A stretch of 64,000 nt of DNA from Pontibacter sp. E15-1 (lineage in GTDB: Bacteria; Bacteroidota; Bacteroidia; Cytophagales; Hymenobacteraceae). Position numbers and translations under genes: made by a program. The stretch spans positions 307,049 through 371,048 of the forward strand of contig NZ_JAKVIR010000001.1 of assembly GCF_022601975.1 (NCBI RefSeq). The letters are read 5' to 3'. Of the stretch, positions 33,648-41,773 are shown in pieces. The number at the start of each line of letters is the position of its first letter. Within the stretch, counting starts at the first letter, position 1. A model generated the notes under the pieces. It did not search any database and was not told the DNA's origin. It saw only the letters and a list, made by a program, of their open reading frames with translations.

Positions 33648-34187
33648 TCAAAATCCTTCGCTGCCTTTCAATTTTTTCTCGATTGTCTGCTTGGCACGCT
33701 GCAGCAGCGACTCCACGGCTTTCACACTGGTGTGCATGATCTCGGCCACTTCCTTTTGCGGCCTATCCTCGATCTTCGCTAAAATGATGGCTGTTTTCTG
33801 CTTTTCTGGCAAGGCGTAAATGATCTGCAAAAGCTCCTCCATACTCTCCTGCTCTTCCAGCGGCACACCGGGGTGGCTGACCTTTGCCACATCATGTGCC
33901 AACTCATTTGACTCGGGATGAAAAAGTGAGGTAATAAACCCGAACCGCTTTTTCCTCTTCTTCGCTTTCAGAAAATCGAGCGACTGGTTGATGGCGATGC
34001 GGTAAATCCAGGTCTTCAGGTATGCCGTCTCCGAATCGTATTGGCCCAGGTGGTGATAAATCTTCACGAAAACTTCCTGAGCAAGGTCCTGGGCATCTTC
34101 TCTGTTCAAAACGTAATGCAGGCAAACGTTGAAGACAAGGCTCTTGTATTCGCTGTAGATGGACTCGAATTCCGCTTGGCTTGTCAT
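33648..34187 (-). CDS. ECF-type RNA polymerase sigma factor
   Basis: The 179-residue protein has sigma region 2 (residues ~10-85: YKSLVFNVCLHYVLNREDAQDLAQEVF, then TWIYRIAINQSLDFLKAKKRKKRF) and region 4 (~115-170: LPEKQKTAIILAKIEDRPQKEVAEIM and VKAVESLLQRAKQTIEKKL). Regions 1 and 3 are absent, as expected. It heads the minus-strand series sigma, small membrane protein, CpxP-like, YHYH, MORN lipoprotein, SCO. I infer that it controls this series and perhaps itself. Confidence 0.93.
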   Translation of the reverse strand: MTSQAEFESIYSEYKSLVFNVCLHYVLNREDAQDLAQEVFVKIYHHLGQYDSETAYLKTWIYRIAINQSLDFLKAKKRKKRFGFITSLFHPESNELAHDVAKVSHPGVPLEEQESMEELLQIIYALPEKQKTAIILAKIEDRPQKEVAEIMHTSVKAVESLLQRAKQTIEKKLKGSEGF

Positions 34188-34235
34188 TCTTAAAACAGCA
34201 TTGATTTTCTTGCTTCAAAGGAGAGCCTAAGTATA

Positions 34236-34243
34236 CAAAATTA
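34236..34243 (-). promoter_or_regulatory. Possible -7 box of the ECF operon
   Basis: On the minus strand the bases read TAATTTTG, fitting TAnnTTTG, 49 bp upstream of the sigma gene start. No TTG is seen at -33 spacing. Confidence 0.35.
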
Positions 34244-34400
34244 ATGGGATTTCGAACTCTTTTGAATCCATACGGAGGATAGATCTCACACTTGTCTTTG
34301 TCTTAAATATGGAGCAAGTGCAACCCGTATTTAAGGTACTGACCGAAACACTGCAGCGCATTCTCCTCATACTGCATTCGTAATTCGTGTTTATTCCGTC

Positions 34401-34408
34401 TACCTTTG
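34401..34408 (+). promoter_or_regulatory. -7 box (TACCTTTG) almost touching the start codon
   Basis: TACCTTTG ends four bases before the ATG at 34413. Transcription would start near the ATG, suggesting a leaderless or nearly leaderless mRNA. Confidence 0.4.
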
Positions 34409-34412
34409 CCGG

Positions 34413-35030
34413 ATGAACCACGCCGCCCTGAAACCAAACGAGAGAGAACTGATAAAACTGATCCGCTTTTTCAGCAAGCGGGGTGCGCAGCTAGGCGTTT
34501 CCGGTGAGCTGAGTGCGCAGCACGCGCAACTGTCGGAGGCCTGCCAAAACTTAGAGAAGCAGCTATACCACCACGCAGAAAACCGCACAGCCATACAGGG
34601 TAAACGCGCGCAGCTGGAGAAAATAATAGAAGACAAGGCACAGTGCCCCAAATGCCAAAAGGCAGACCTGCTCAAGAAAAATGGTGTCGCCAGCAATGCC
34701 CAGGGCTGGAAGAGCAACACCTACCGTTGCCGCCGCTGCAACACCACCTTCACCTGGAACCGCCCCAACAACCCCTGGGACATGGTGGCTTTTCTGGAGA
34801 GCTACATTGCCGAACTGGAGCAGAGCCTGCTGACAGAACTGCCCGAAGGTATGCGTCCACACATCGAGGCCGCCATCCCGCAGCTTCAGGACAGCCTGTT
34901 CCGGCTACGCCCCGTGCTGCTGCAGTCTGATGAGGAGGTGGAGGCGCTCAGGCAAAAGGAAGAAGAGATGGACCGCCTCATCCACCAGTTCAAAAACTAC
35001 CTCCTGATTGAAAAGATCAAACATTTTTGA
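34413..35030 (+). CDS. Zinc-ribbon containing coiled-coil protein of unknown function
   Basis: The 205-residue protein has an N-terminal coiled-coil region (~10-75), then a zinc ribbon CPKCQKADLLKKNG...YRCRRCNTTFTW (four Cys in CxxC pairs, residues ~78-115), then another helical, Glu-rich part ending in a Lys-rich tail. A ribbon between helices could bind DNA or RNA or mediate assembly. I know no named family. It has its own promoter box immediately upstream and is followed by a large inverted repeat. Confidence 0.75.
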   Translation: MNHAALKPNERELIKLIRFFSKRGAQLGVSGELSAQHAQLSEACQNLEKQLYHHAENRTAIQGKRAQLEKIIEDKAQCPKCQKADLLKKNGVASNAQGWKSNTYRCRRCNTTFTWNRPNNPWDMVAFLESYIAELEQSLLTELPEGMRPHIEAAIPQLQDSLFRLRPVLLQSDEEVEALRQKEEEMDRLIHQFKNYLLIEKIKHF

Positions 35031-35031
35031 T

Positions 35032-35236
35032 TTCGTTGTTCGTTTTTCGTTGATCGTTGTTCGTTTTTCGTTTTTCGAAAATAAGGATGATCTGAATTTG
35101 TTGCGCGTGCTTCGTATTCAGAATGAGGGCATAAATTATACTGTTGGGGTATAGCCTTCATTATGCAATACTATAATTCTCGAAAAACGAAAAACGAAAC
35201 ACGAACAACGATCAACCAACAACGATCAACGAAAAA
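35032..35236. repeat. Large inverted repeat of TTCGTTTTTCG/GTTGATCG units
   Basis: The left arm (35032-35078) is made of reiterated CGTTGTTCGTTTTTCG and GTTGATCG pieces; the right arm (35180-35236) is their near-complement (CGAAAAACGAAAAACGAA, AACAACGATCAAC). About 100 bp of AT-rich sequence separate them. The left arm starts 2 bp after one stop codon and the right arm ends against the other gene's stop codon, so the element exactly fills a convergent intergenic gap. Confidence 0.65.
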
Positions 35237-36148
35237 CTAAACCCCCTGCAGGAACCAGTACCAGACAGCGAGTGTGAGGAAAGACAGGGGGATGCCGATG
35301 CCGACCATCATGTTGGCCAACCGGGGTTTGAGGCCGTAGGATGCCGCCACGATACTGGCCGAGATCATGGGGGCCATGGCTGCCTCCAGCACCGAAATCT
35401 GCGCAAGTCTGCCGCTTATCCGCATCCCCTTTACATAGAGCAGGTAGATTAGAAGCGGCGCCAGCACCAGTTGAAACGTCAGCCCCAGGACCAGAAACCC
35501 CCAGTGTCTGCTGCGCCGCTCGATGCGCAACTGCATCCCTACCGACACCAGGGCCAGCGGCGTCACGGTGCTGCCCAGCCGCTGCAACACGTCTTTGATC
35601 TCGTCCGGAAAACTGATGTGTAGCACGTTGAGCAGCAGCGCCAGGAAAAAACAGAGAAAGGGCGGGAAGAGAAGGACTTTCCGGGTGATGGCTTTCACGT
35701 CGGGCTGGCCCTTGGAGAAAATGGCGGCCAGCGCCACCCCAAAGGTAGAAAGCACCACAAACGTGCCCGGCTGATCAATCAGGATGGCCGTTTTCAGTCC
35801 CTCGGCCCCATAAAGCGCCTCGATAACGGGGAAGCCGATGAAGGAAGTGTTGCCCAAGCCGGCGGTGAGAATGAGGCAGCCAACCAACTTGCGCGACCAC
35901 CCGAACATTTTCCCCAACGTCCAGAAGAAAAGCGCTGAGGCGGCAAAGCAGATCCAGGCAACGCCCACAGGTACCAGCACCGCCCTGCCCAGCACGATCT
36001 CGGGTATGAAATACAGGGCCAGCGCCGGCAGCGATATATAAATGATGAACTGGTTGAGCACCAGCGGGGAGTTTATCGGAAAGGCACGGACCTTTTGCAG
36101 CAGAAGGCCCAGCGCCAGACATCCAACCAACAGGATTATACTACTCAT
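35237..36148 (-). CDS. AEC family transporter (auxin efflux carrier-like permease)
   Basis: The ~303-residue protein has ten hydrophobic helices in two groups of five with a polar gap. The N-terminus SSIILLVGCLALGLLLQ starts at ATG 36148; 10 extra residues would be added by an upstream ATG at 36178. NSPLVLNQFIIYISLPALAL and AEGLKTAILIDQPGTFVVL are typical of the AEC (MdcF/YfdV) group. The family moves organic acids or other anions; the ligand cannot be told. Its stop abuts the inverted repeat. Confidence 0.9.
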   Translation of the reverse strand: MSSIILLVGCLALGLLLQKVRAFPINSPLVLNQFIIYISLPALALYFIPEIVLGRAVLVPVGVAWICFAASALFFWTLGKMFGWSRKLVGCLILTAGLGNTSFIGFPVIEALYGAEGLKTAILIDQPGTFVVLSTFGVALAAIFSKGQPDVKAITRKVLLFPPFLCFFLALLLNVLHISFPDEIKDVLQRLGSTVTPLALVSVGMQLRIERRSRHWGFLVLGLTFQLVLAPLLIYLLYVKGMRISGRLAQISVLEAAMAPMISASIVAASYGLKPRLANMMVGIGIPLSFLTLAVWYWFLQGV

Positions 36149-36228
36149 GCATGTGTCAATAGCTGGTGCAACGCGCAAATCATACCCAAAGGTACGCCCC
36201 GGCCTTTAGTAATCGCACAAGGGAGGTA

Positions 36229-36260
36229 TAAAAAAAGCAGCCCCCGCCAGAGGGCTGCCC
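36229..36260 (-). terminator. Terminator of the sorbosone-dehydrogenase-like gene
   Basis: Arms GCAGCCC (36237-36243) and GGGCTGC (36252-36258) close a short loop. On the minus strand the stem is followed by T6-7 (36236-36230), ~30 bp beyond the stop. Confidence 0.75.
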
Positions 36261-36286
36261 TACCTATATGGTATACCTTTCGTTTT

Positions 36287-37861
36287 CTACTGCAACACAA
36301 CGCGCTTCACTACCTGGGCGTCGCCGGAAAGGATGCGCAGGAAATAGACGCCCGCGGCCAGCTTTTCGGTATGCAGGGTGATGCTGTTCTCGCCTGCTTT
36401 CAGCGACTTACGCACATCCAGCACGTTGGCCGATTGCGCATTTGTGAGGATAAAACGGGCCTCCCGGCCGCTCAGGTTTTTCAGGGCAATTTGCAGCTGC
36501 CCGGAAGCGGGAACCGGGTATACCTGTATGGCGCGCTCCAATGCTTCGTTCTGGGTGCCCAGCGGGGCATTATACGTGAGCTTGTAAATGGCGTGGGCTT
36601 TGTCGTCGGAGATGTATAGCTCGCCGTTTTTCCCGATCGCCACGTCCACGGGCCTGCTGTAGGCCTCGGTAGAGTCGCTGTTCAGGAACCCTCCCACCAC
36701 ATCCACCGGATCTCCGGGTGTGCCGTTTTGCCAGGGGAAGTAGATGATCTTGTATCCCGTGGCCTTCGAGCGGTTCCAGGAGCCGTGCAGGGCCACCAGC
36801 GCCCCGTTGCGGAACGCCTGCGGCAAGGCGGAGCCCTGCGTAAAGTTGAACCCGAGCGGGGCAGAGTGTGCCGGGATGCCTTTCACGAAGCGATCCATAG
36901 CGGCGCAGTCCACGGTGCCGGTGCGGTTAAGCTGGTAGTCGTTAATGAAGGGCATGTTGTCCAGGCCGTTGCGCCCGTCGGAGTTGCAGAAAGGCCAACC
37001 GTAGTTGCCGCCGTCGCGCACCAGCGTAAAGCCCTCCGGCGGATTATTGTCTACGTACGACTGCACCACCTTCCCATACATCCCGGAGGCGTCATCGAAG
37101 GGATAGGCAATCTGGTCGCGGTTGTTGATCGTGACCCAGAGGTTGTTGGTGCCGGGCACAAAATCGAGCCCCTCGGCGTTGCGGATTCCCTCGGCAAACA
37201 GCCTTCGGTTCGCTCCGTCCGCATCATACATATAAATGGCCCCGCGCTTCGGGTTGCTCTGGGTGTCTTCCGTGCAGGCGTTGCAGGTAGAGGCGATGGA
37301 GACGTAGAGCTTGTGGTTGCGGTCGAGGGCGATGTTTTTGAGCACGTGGCCATACGTCCCCTGCAACTCCGACAGCGTTTCATCCGGCAGGTTGGCCACC
37401 ACGATCTCCCGGCCTTTTGCCGACAGGTCGCCGGGGGTATAGGTATACCGGTTGATCTGGTTTTTCTCCGCAATGTATACATACTGCGTCTCCCCGATCT
37501 GATGGAACACGATGTCGTGTGGCCGCTGCAGCCCGCTCACGTAGTCGTAGCTGATGATATTGCCGCTTGCATCGGGGCGCAGTACCCGCACCTTGCCATC
37601 CCAGGGCATCGACACAAAAAGGTCGCCGTTGGGTGCCACGGCCATAAAGCGGGCGCCACTCACGCGGGCGTATACCTCCAGCCCAAAGTTTTGCGGCACT
37701 GTGGCAAAGCGGTCTACGTTAAAAGGCGCCGCCCGCATACCTTCCGGCACGGCCAATTTTACTGTAACAGAGGCCGTAGGCGGCGCAGTCTGGGCCTGCG
37801 CGGCGGCAGAAAGCAAGGTAAGCCCCAGCAGGGGTATGGTCAGAAAGTACTTGAAACGCAT
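36287..37861 (-). CDS. Sorbosone dehydrogenase/PQQ-type beta-propeller protein with T9SS sorting domain
   Basis: From the ATG at 37861 (MRFKYFL..., signal peptide LLGLTLLSAAAQAQ) the protein is ~524 residues. Residues ~40-430 form a six-bladed propeller of the glucose/sorbosone dehydrogenase family (FMAVAPNGDLFVSMPWDGKVRVL, GLQRPHDIVF, GIRNAEGLDFVPGTNNLWVTIN). Residues ~440-524 are a C-terminal Por-type sorting domain (VYPVPASGQLQIALKNLSG, GENSITLHTEKLAAGVYFLRI), directing export by the type IX system. It would oxidise an aldose at the cell surface; a PQQ cofactor is not proven. A possible upstream ATG at 37915 would put 18 hydrophobic residues before the signal and is less likely. Confidence 0.88.
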   Translation of the reverse strand: MRFKYFLTIPLLGLTLLSAAAQAQTAPPTASVTVKLAVPEGMRAAPFNVDRFATVPQNFGLEVYARVSGARFMAVAPNGDLFVSMPWDGKVRVLRPDASGNIISYDYVSGLQRPHDIVFHQIGETQYVYIAEKNQINRYTYTPGDLSAKGREIVVANLPDETLSELQGTYGHVLKNIALDRNHKLYVSIASTCNACTEDTQSNPKRGAIYMYDADGANRRLFAEGIRNAEGLDFVPGTNNLWVTINNRDQIAYPFDDASGMYGKVVQSYVDNNPPEGFTLVRDGGNYGWPFCNSDGRNGLDNMPFINDYQLNRTGTVDCAAMDRFVKGIPAHSAPLGFNFTQGSALPQAFRNGALVALHGSWNRSKATGYKIIYFPWQNGTPGDPVDVVGGFLNSDSTEAYSRPVDVAIGKNGELYISDDKAHAIYKLTYNAPLGTQNEALERAIQVYPVPASGQLQIALKNLSGREARFILTNAQSANVLDVRKSLKAGENSITLHTEKLAAGVYFLRILSGDAQVVKRVVLQ

Positions 37862-38045
37862 AGACAAAACGTGTAAAACAGTGAGCAAACAGCACGACAG
37901 AAGACAATCCATCACTCTAAAACACGTACAAGCCGTGTTTTATACCCACTTTATAGCCTGGAAAAATTTAAGAACGTGACGCGGTGCCTCTAGAAGGACA
38001 CCTACTTGTATTCAAATCGGGGAGAAAGGTTGCGCTGCCGGAGCG

Positions 38046-38729
38046 TTATTTAAAACGGAACACGCCCAGTTTCCGCACCTCCTCCTGCCGCTGGTACCAG
38101 TCGTTGTACACCAACTCCACCTGCTGCACCCGCGTGCTCCCGAATGCGTGGGCTCTGAACTCCTGAAGCTTTTCTAAAAAAGCCGCCGCATTTCGGAGGG
38201 GTTCCCTGAACCGGACTACCGTGCTGTGCGCGGTCTGCAACACGTACCGGCTGTCGATGCTGTGGCGCAGGGGGGAGCTTTTCAGGCGCTGCCGCAGCCT
38301 GTCGCGGAGCGCGTTCAGTTGGCCCGTTTCCGGAAACCCTTGCACCATGATACAGGCCGGAGAAGCCGTAACTCCGCGGTAATCAATCCTGAACGGGGCA
38401 ACATCGGTCATACACTCCTGCAAAACAGCCACATACTCCCCCACCTCAATGCTCTCCAACCGGAAGCCGGTATGGCACGAGATAATGGACAGCACGGTGG
38501 TATGGATGTCGGAGGACGGGTAATAATACTGGTTTGGCTCCAGTTGCTTCAGTTCCTGCAGGAACGCTGCGATATTTTTTTTCACGGCATCTTCCGGCCG
38601 GAAAAGCTGCGTGATGCCATACCTGTCGTCGTGCGCCGATGTCAGGTATGGGTCGATTTCAAATCTGCCTAGCCGGAATTCTTGGAGGGAATTTTCCCAA
38701 AGCGCGGCATAGTGATTCTCTAACTCCAT
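38046..38729 (-). CDS. 2H phosphoesterase family protein (2'-5' RNA ligase-like)
   Basis: The 227-residue protein carries two H-x-T/S motifs: HTT at His76 (SSDIHTTVLSI) and HST at His168 (QTAHSTVVRF). They are 92 residues apart, as in LigT-type 2H phosphoesterases, where both histidines act on 2',3'-cyclic or 2'-5' phosphodiester bonds. No signal peptide is present. Substrate is unknown. It lies 21 bp downstream of the DUF294 gene on the same strand and may be in its transcript. Confidence 0.8.
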   Translation of the reverse strand: MELENHYAALWENSLQEFRLGRFEIDPYLTSAHDDRYGITQLFRPEDAVKKNIAAFLQELKQLEPNQYYYPSSDIHTTVLSIISCHTGFRLESIEVGEYVAVLQECMTDVAPFRIDYRGVTASPACIMVQGFPETGQLNALRDRLRQRLKSSPLRHSIDSRYVLQTAHSTVVRFREPLRNAAAFLEKLQEFRAHAFGSTRVQQVELVYNDWYQRQEEVRKLGVFRFK

Positions 38730-38749
38730 GGCCTCTTCTGTTGGTCGTC

Positions 38750-40657
38750 TTACCCAAACAGCGCGTTCGTGAACTTTACCTTGATGTTGGTCTGGAAGTT
38801 GGCGATGGTCTTGAAAATCTCCTTTAGGGTTACCTGCTCAATCTTGGTCAGGCTCCGGATGACGATGAAGTTCTCCGGCTCCGATTTGTCGCTGATGATC
38901 TGGGTTGCCTGCTTTTTGAGCCGCATGCTCATCAGGTAGTAGTAAGACTGCATTAGCTCGTGGTACTCGTTCTCGGTGAACACCCCCTTCTGCATGAGGG
39001 CCTCCAGCCGCTCCCCGGTGTTGGTCTTGAAGATCCGGTGCTGCAGGGCGTATACCCGCACCAGGTCCACGATGGGCGTCATTGCTTTTTTTATGTTAAA
39101 TACCTCCTGGCTCCCGACGGTAAAGGTGCGGATGTTTTTGAAGTAGGTGAGCGGCGGCTCGTACTGTATGGCGTTGTTGGCCATATGGTATAGGAAGCGG
39201 CCCAGCGGCTTCTGCATCTCCTCGTCCAGAAAACCGCGCAGCTCGTCCATGATGGCTTCCTCGCCGAAGATGAAGCGGCAGTCGAAAAACGCGGCGAACT
39301 TCATCACCCTGTCGGGGTCCGGCTCTTTCATCCAACTCACGTAGTTGCGCTTCCAGTGCGAGAGCGAGTGCGTCCATTTGGGGTTTTTGGCCATGTAGCC
39401 GCCGGTGCAGAAGCTAAACCCGATCTTGTCGAGCCTGTCCGACACCTCTTCGGCAAAGCTCAGGAAGTACTCCCGCACCAGCTCGCGCTGCTCGTTGGCC
39501 TTGTCTTCGTAGATAATGGCGTTGTCCTGGTCCGTTTTGAGCGTCTGCTCTTTGCGGCCCTCGCTGCCCAACACAATAAAGGCGAATTTGGCGGGCGGTG
39601 TGCCCATCTCGTCGATCACGCTTTCAATCACCTTCAGGGCAATGGTGTCCGACACGGTGGTGATGACCTGGTTCACGATCTCGGGCTTCACACCGCGGTT
39701 CAGCAGCTGGTACACAATCTCCGGCACTTTCTGCCAGCGCCGGCGCAACTCGTCTACAGAACGGGCCAGTTTTACCGACTGGATGAACATGAACGGCGAT
39801 TGCGCCTGCTCGCTCAACAGCTTGTTCCGGCTGATAAAGCCCAGATACTGGCCGTTTTCCTCCAGCAGCAGGTAGCGCGTCTGCGTCCGGAACATCAGCA
39901 AAATCGCCTCATACACATACCGTTGCGTATTGATAGAGACAATCGGGTTGTCCATGATGCTGCTGACGGGGCTGTGCACATCCACTTGCTGCGCCACCAC
40001 GTTGTCGCGCAGCGTAATGTCCGTTACGTAGCCAGCCACCCGGCCCTGCGCGTCTTGCACAAACAGGCAGCTTACTTTCTGCTCGGCCATCAGCTTGGCC
40101 ACCTGGTAAACAGGCGTGTCGGGCAGGCAGTGCACCAGCTCCCGATACTCCATGCTCTCAATCTTGCGCGAATACAGCTGATCGGAGACGATGTAGTTCT
40201 GCTCGAAGTTGGTGGGTTTCTTCACGAAGTGGGCATACTCATCGTCCATCATCCGCTTGCCAAACTCCCCGGTGAAGAACTGGAAGAACGCCTCGTTTGT
40301 CTGGCAGAGCGCCCGGAAGTCGCGGCGATGCAGGAAATACACGCAGGTGCCCTTCTTGGCGATCACGGAGCGGAGCGACTTCTTGCGATTGAGCAGCACC
40401 GAGACGCCACCGTAGCAGTAGCCTTTGTGGTGCAGCTCGATCACGCGCTTGTTTTGGTCGGAGTCGTAAAAGAAGGCCTCATACTCCCCGTCCACGATGA
40501 TGTCCACGCCGCGCATCTTCGTCACCTCCTGGTGGTAAATGAGCGTGTCTTTGGTATAGCGCACCTCCTGCAGCAACTCGGCTACCCCCAGCAGCACGTC
40601 TTCGGAGAGCACGTTGAAGGGCTGCACCGTTTTCAGAAACTCAAGCTGATCCGTCAT
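38750..40657 (-). CDS. Cyclic-nucleotide-binding, CBS and DUF294 nucleotidyltransferase protein
   Basis: The 635-residue protein has a cNMP-binding barrel (~residues 10-130, VELHHKGYCYGGVSVLL), two CBS domains (~160-285, MAEQKVSCLFVQDAQGRVAGYVTDITLRDNV), then a DUF294 putative nucleotidyltransferase (GSEGRKEQTLKTDQDNAIIYED near 360-382, with the G-S and D-x-D motifs) and its C-terminal partner domain. It may link cAMP/AMP status to nucleotide transfer on a protein, as suggested for PII-uridylyltransferase-like proteins. Its start overlaps the stop of the exonuclease gene by 4 bp (ATGA). Confidence 0.9.
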   Translation of the reverse strand: MTDQLEFLKTVQPFNVLSEDVLLGVAELLQEVRYTKDTLIYHQEVTKMRGVDIIVDGEYEAFFYDSDQNKRVIELHHKGYCYGGVSVLLNRKKSLRSVIAKKGTCVYFLHRRDFRALCQTNEAFFQFFTGEFGKRMMDDEYAHFVKKPTNFEQNYIVSDQLYSRKIESMEYRELVHCLPDTPVYQVAKLMAEQKVSCLFVQDAQGRVAGYVTDITLRDNVVAQQVDVHSPVSSIMDNPIVSINTQRYVYEAILLMFRTQTRYLLLEENGQYLGFISRNKLLSEQAQSPFMFIQSVKLARSVDELRRRWQKVPEIVYQLLNRGVKPEIVNQVITTVSDTIALKVIESVIDEMGTPPAKFAFIVLGSEGRKEQTLKTDQDNAIIYEDKANEQRELVREYFLSFAEEVSDRLDKIGFSFCTGGYMAKNPKWTHSLSHWKRNYVSWMKEPDPDRVMKFAAFFDCRFIFGEEAIMDELRGFLDEEMQKPLGRFLYHMANNAIQYEPPLTYFKNIRTFTVGSQEVFNIKKAMTPIVDLVRVYALQHRIFKTNTGERLEALMQKGVFTENEYHELMQSYYYLMSMRLKKQATQIISDKSEPENFIVIRSLTKIEQVTLKEIFKTIANFQTNIKVKFTNALFG

Positions 40658-41352
40658 ATCCAGTACCTAATAAAAAGCGTGATGAAGAACACTAACAAGA
40701 AGACAAGGCCACAGCCCGTCTTATTTTTGAAGGAATCCTTTCTGGGCGGCACGGCTTCCTGCCTGTCGATCAGGGCGTCGTTGATGTCGCCAAGACGCAC
40801 CAGCTCAAAGAAGCACCTGGCCGTCGCCTTGGCGTCGAACAAGGCATTGTGCTGGTTCTCGAAGGGCTCCCCGAAGAGTCGCTCATACATCTCCCCCAAA
40901 CGCAGGAAACGCTGATGCGGGCGCAGCAAAAAGTCGGTGGAGGCGAGCATGGTGCAAAAAAGCGGCAGCCCCAGCAGCGGATTTGGCATGCCGGCCCTGT
41001 GATAGCCCACGCCCACCATGTGGTAATCCAGCTGCATGAAATGAGCAACCACCAACGGCTGGTATTCCTGCAGGTCGGCGGTGAGTTGCAGGAGCGCCTC
41101 TTCGCGCTGCACGCCCCGCTCCTGTATAAACTCCTGCGTGATGCCGTGTATTTTGAGAGAGACCGGCGAGATTTCGAAATCCTCATCGCGCACATAATAG
41201 TTCACCGCCTTTACCTCCTTTCCCTCCCTGGTATAAATGGCCCAGGCCACCTGCACCGAGCAGGGCCAGTTGGTGTTGTCTGCGTACGGGGCGTTCCAGT
41301 TTTGGGGTATACCGGTTGTTTCGGTATCAATAAACAGTAAATACTCTCTCAC
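40654..41352 (-). CDS. DnaQ-type 3'-5' exonuclease with C-terminal membrane helix
   Basis: The 232-residue protein has a DEDDh exonuclease domain: Asp9 and Glu11 in FIDTETTG, Asp109 in AHFMQLDYHM, His168 and Asp173 in NQHNALFDAKATA. At the C-terminus GCGLVFLLVFFITLFIRYW is a membrane helix, unusual for a DNA polymerase epsilon-type proofreader. A DUF294/CBS protein follows with an ATGA overlap, a pairing seen in many bacteria. Single-stranded DNA or RNA may be the substrate. Confidence 0.9.
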   Translation of the reverse strand: MREYLLFIDTETTGIPQNWNAPYADNTNWPCSVQVAWAIYTREGKEVKAVNYYVRDEDFEISPVSLKIHGITQEFIQERGVQREEALLQLTADLQEYQPLVVAHFMQLDYHMVGVGYHRAGMPNPLLGLPLFCTMLASTDFLLRPHQRFLRLGEMYERLFGEPFENQHNALFDAKATARCFFELVRLGDINDALIDRQEAVPPRKDSFKNKTGCGLVFLLVFFITLFIRYWI

Positions 41353-41491
41353 GGCCTTAAAGTAGGTATAAATTCGGCAAGTGAAAAATGAGCAGCGGAT
41401 TTACCAGATACACAGAAATGTCTTTATCTTAGTTGGCAGGAAAATAGGCTAACAAACAGGGAAATATAGTATGGCTGGCAGGAGTTAGGTA

Positions 41492-41614
41492 CAGGACTTT
41501 CGCATAGCTGCCCTTGTTGCGTCTTTTGACCAACAAGTTGTTGGTGAGAACATACAACAACGGCAGGCTGAAGACTGCGTTCGCTCCGTGTTTAGATTAG
41601 ATGCGAAAGTCCTG
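41492..41614. mobile_element. MITE copy B (123 bp, CAGGACTTTCGCAT inverted ends)
   Basis: It starts CAGGACTTTCGCAT and ends ATGCGAAAGTCCTG, a perfect 14-bp inverted repeat, and matches copy A at 31124-31244 along the whole length with about a dozen differences. It lies upstream of the minus-strand exonuclease gene and downstream of the aminopeptidase. Confidence 0.85.
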
Positions 41615-41666
41615 GGGTATTTATGATAGCTGAAAGTTAGGTGGCTTTTTGAATTAAGGCATACAA

Positions 41667-41709
41667 AATGCCGCTTTGCCTGCACTCAATGAGCAGGAAA
41701 AGCGGCATT
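41667..41709 (-). terminator. Hairpin after the aminopeptidase gene
   Basis: Arms AATGCCGCTTTGCCTGC (41667-41683) and GCAGGAAAAGCGGCATT (41693-41709) pair with one mismatch around a 9-nt loop. They lie ~65 bp downstream of the aminopeptidase P stop on the minus strand. Confidence 0.7.
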
Positions 41710-41773
41710 AATTTTATCGACAGGTTGAAACGTTTATATATAAATCAGTCTACTGCCAACCCACTACCAGCAA

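Noticed and set aside
39356..40915. 519-codon open frame on the plus strand
   Set aside because: It is antisense to the DUF294/CBS gene, which has recognisable domains on the minus strand.
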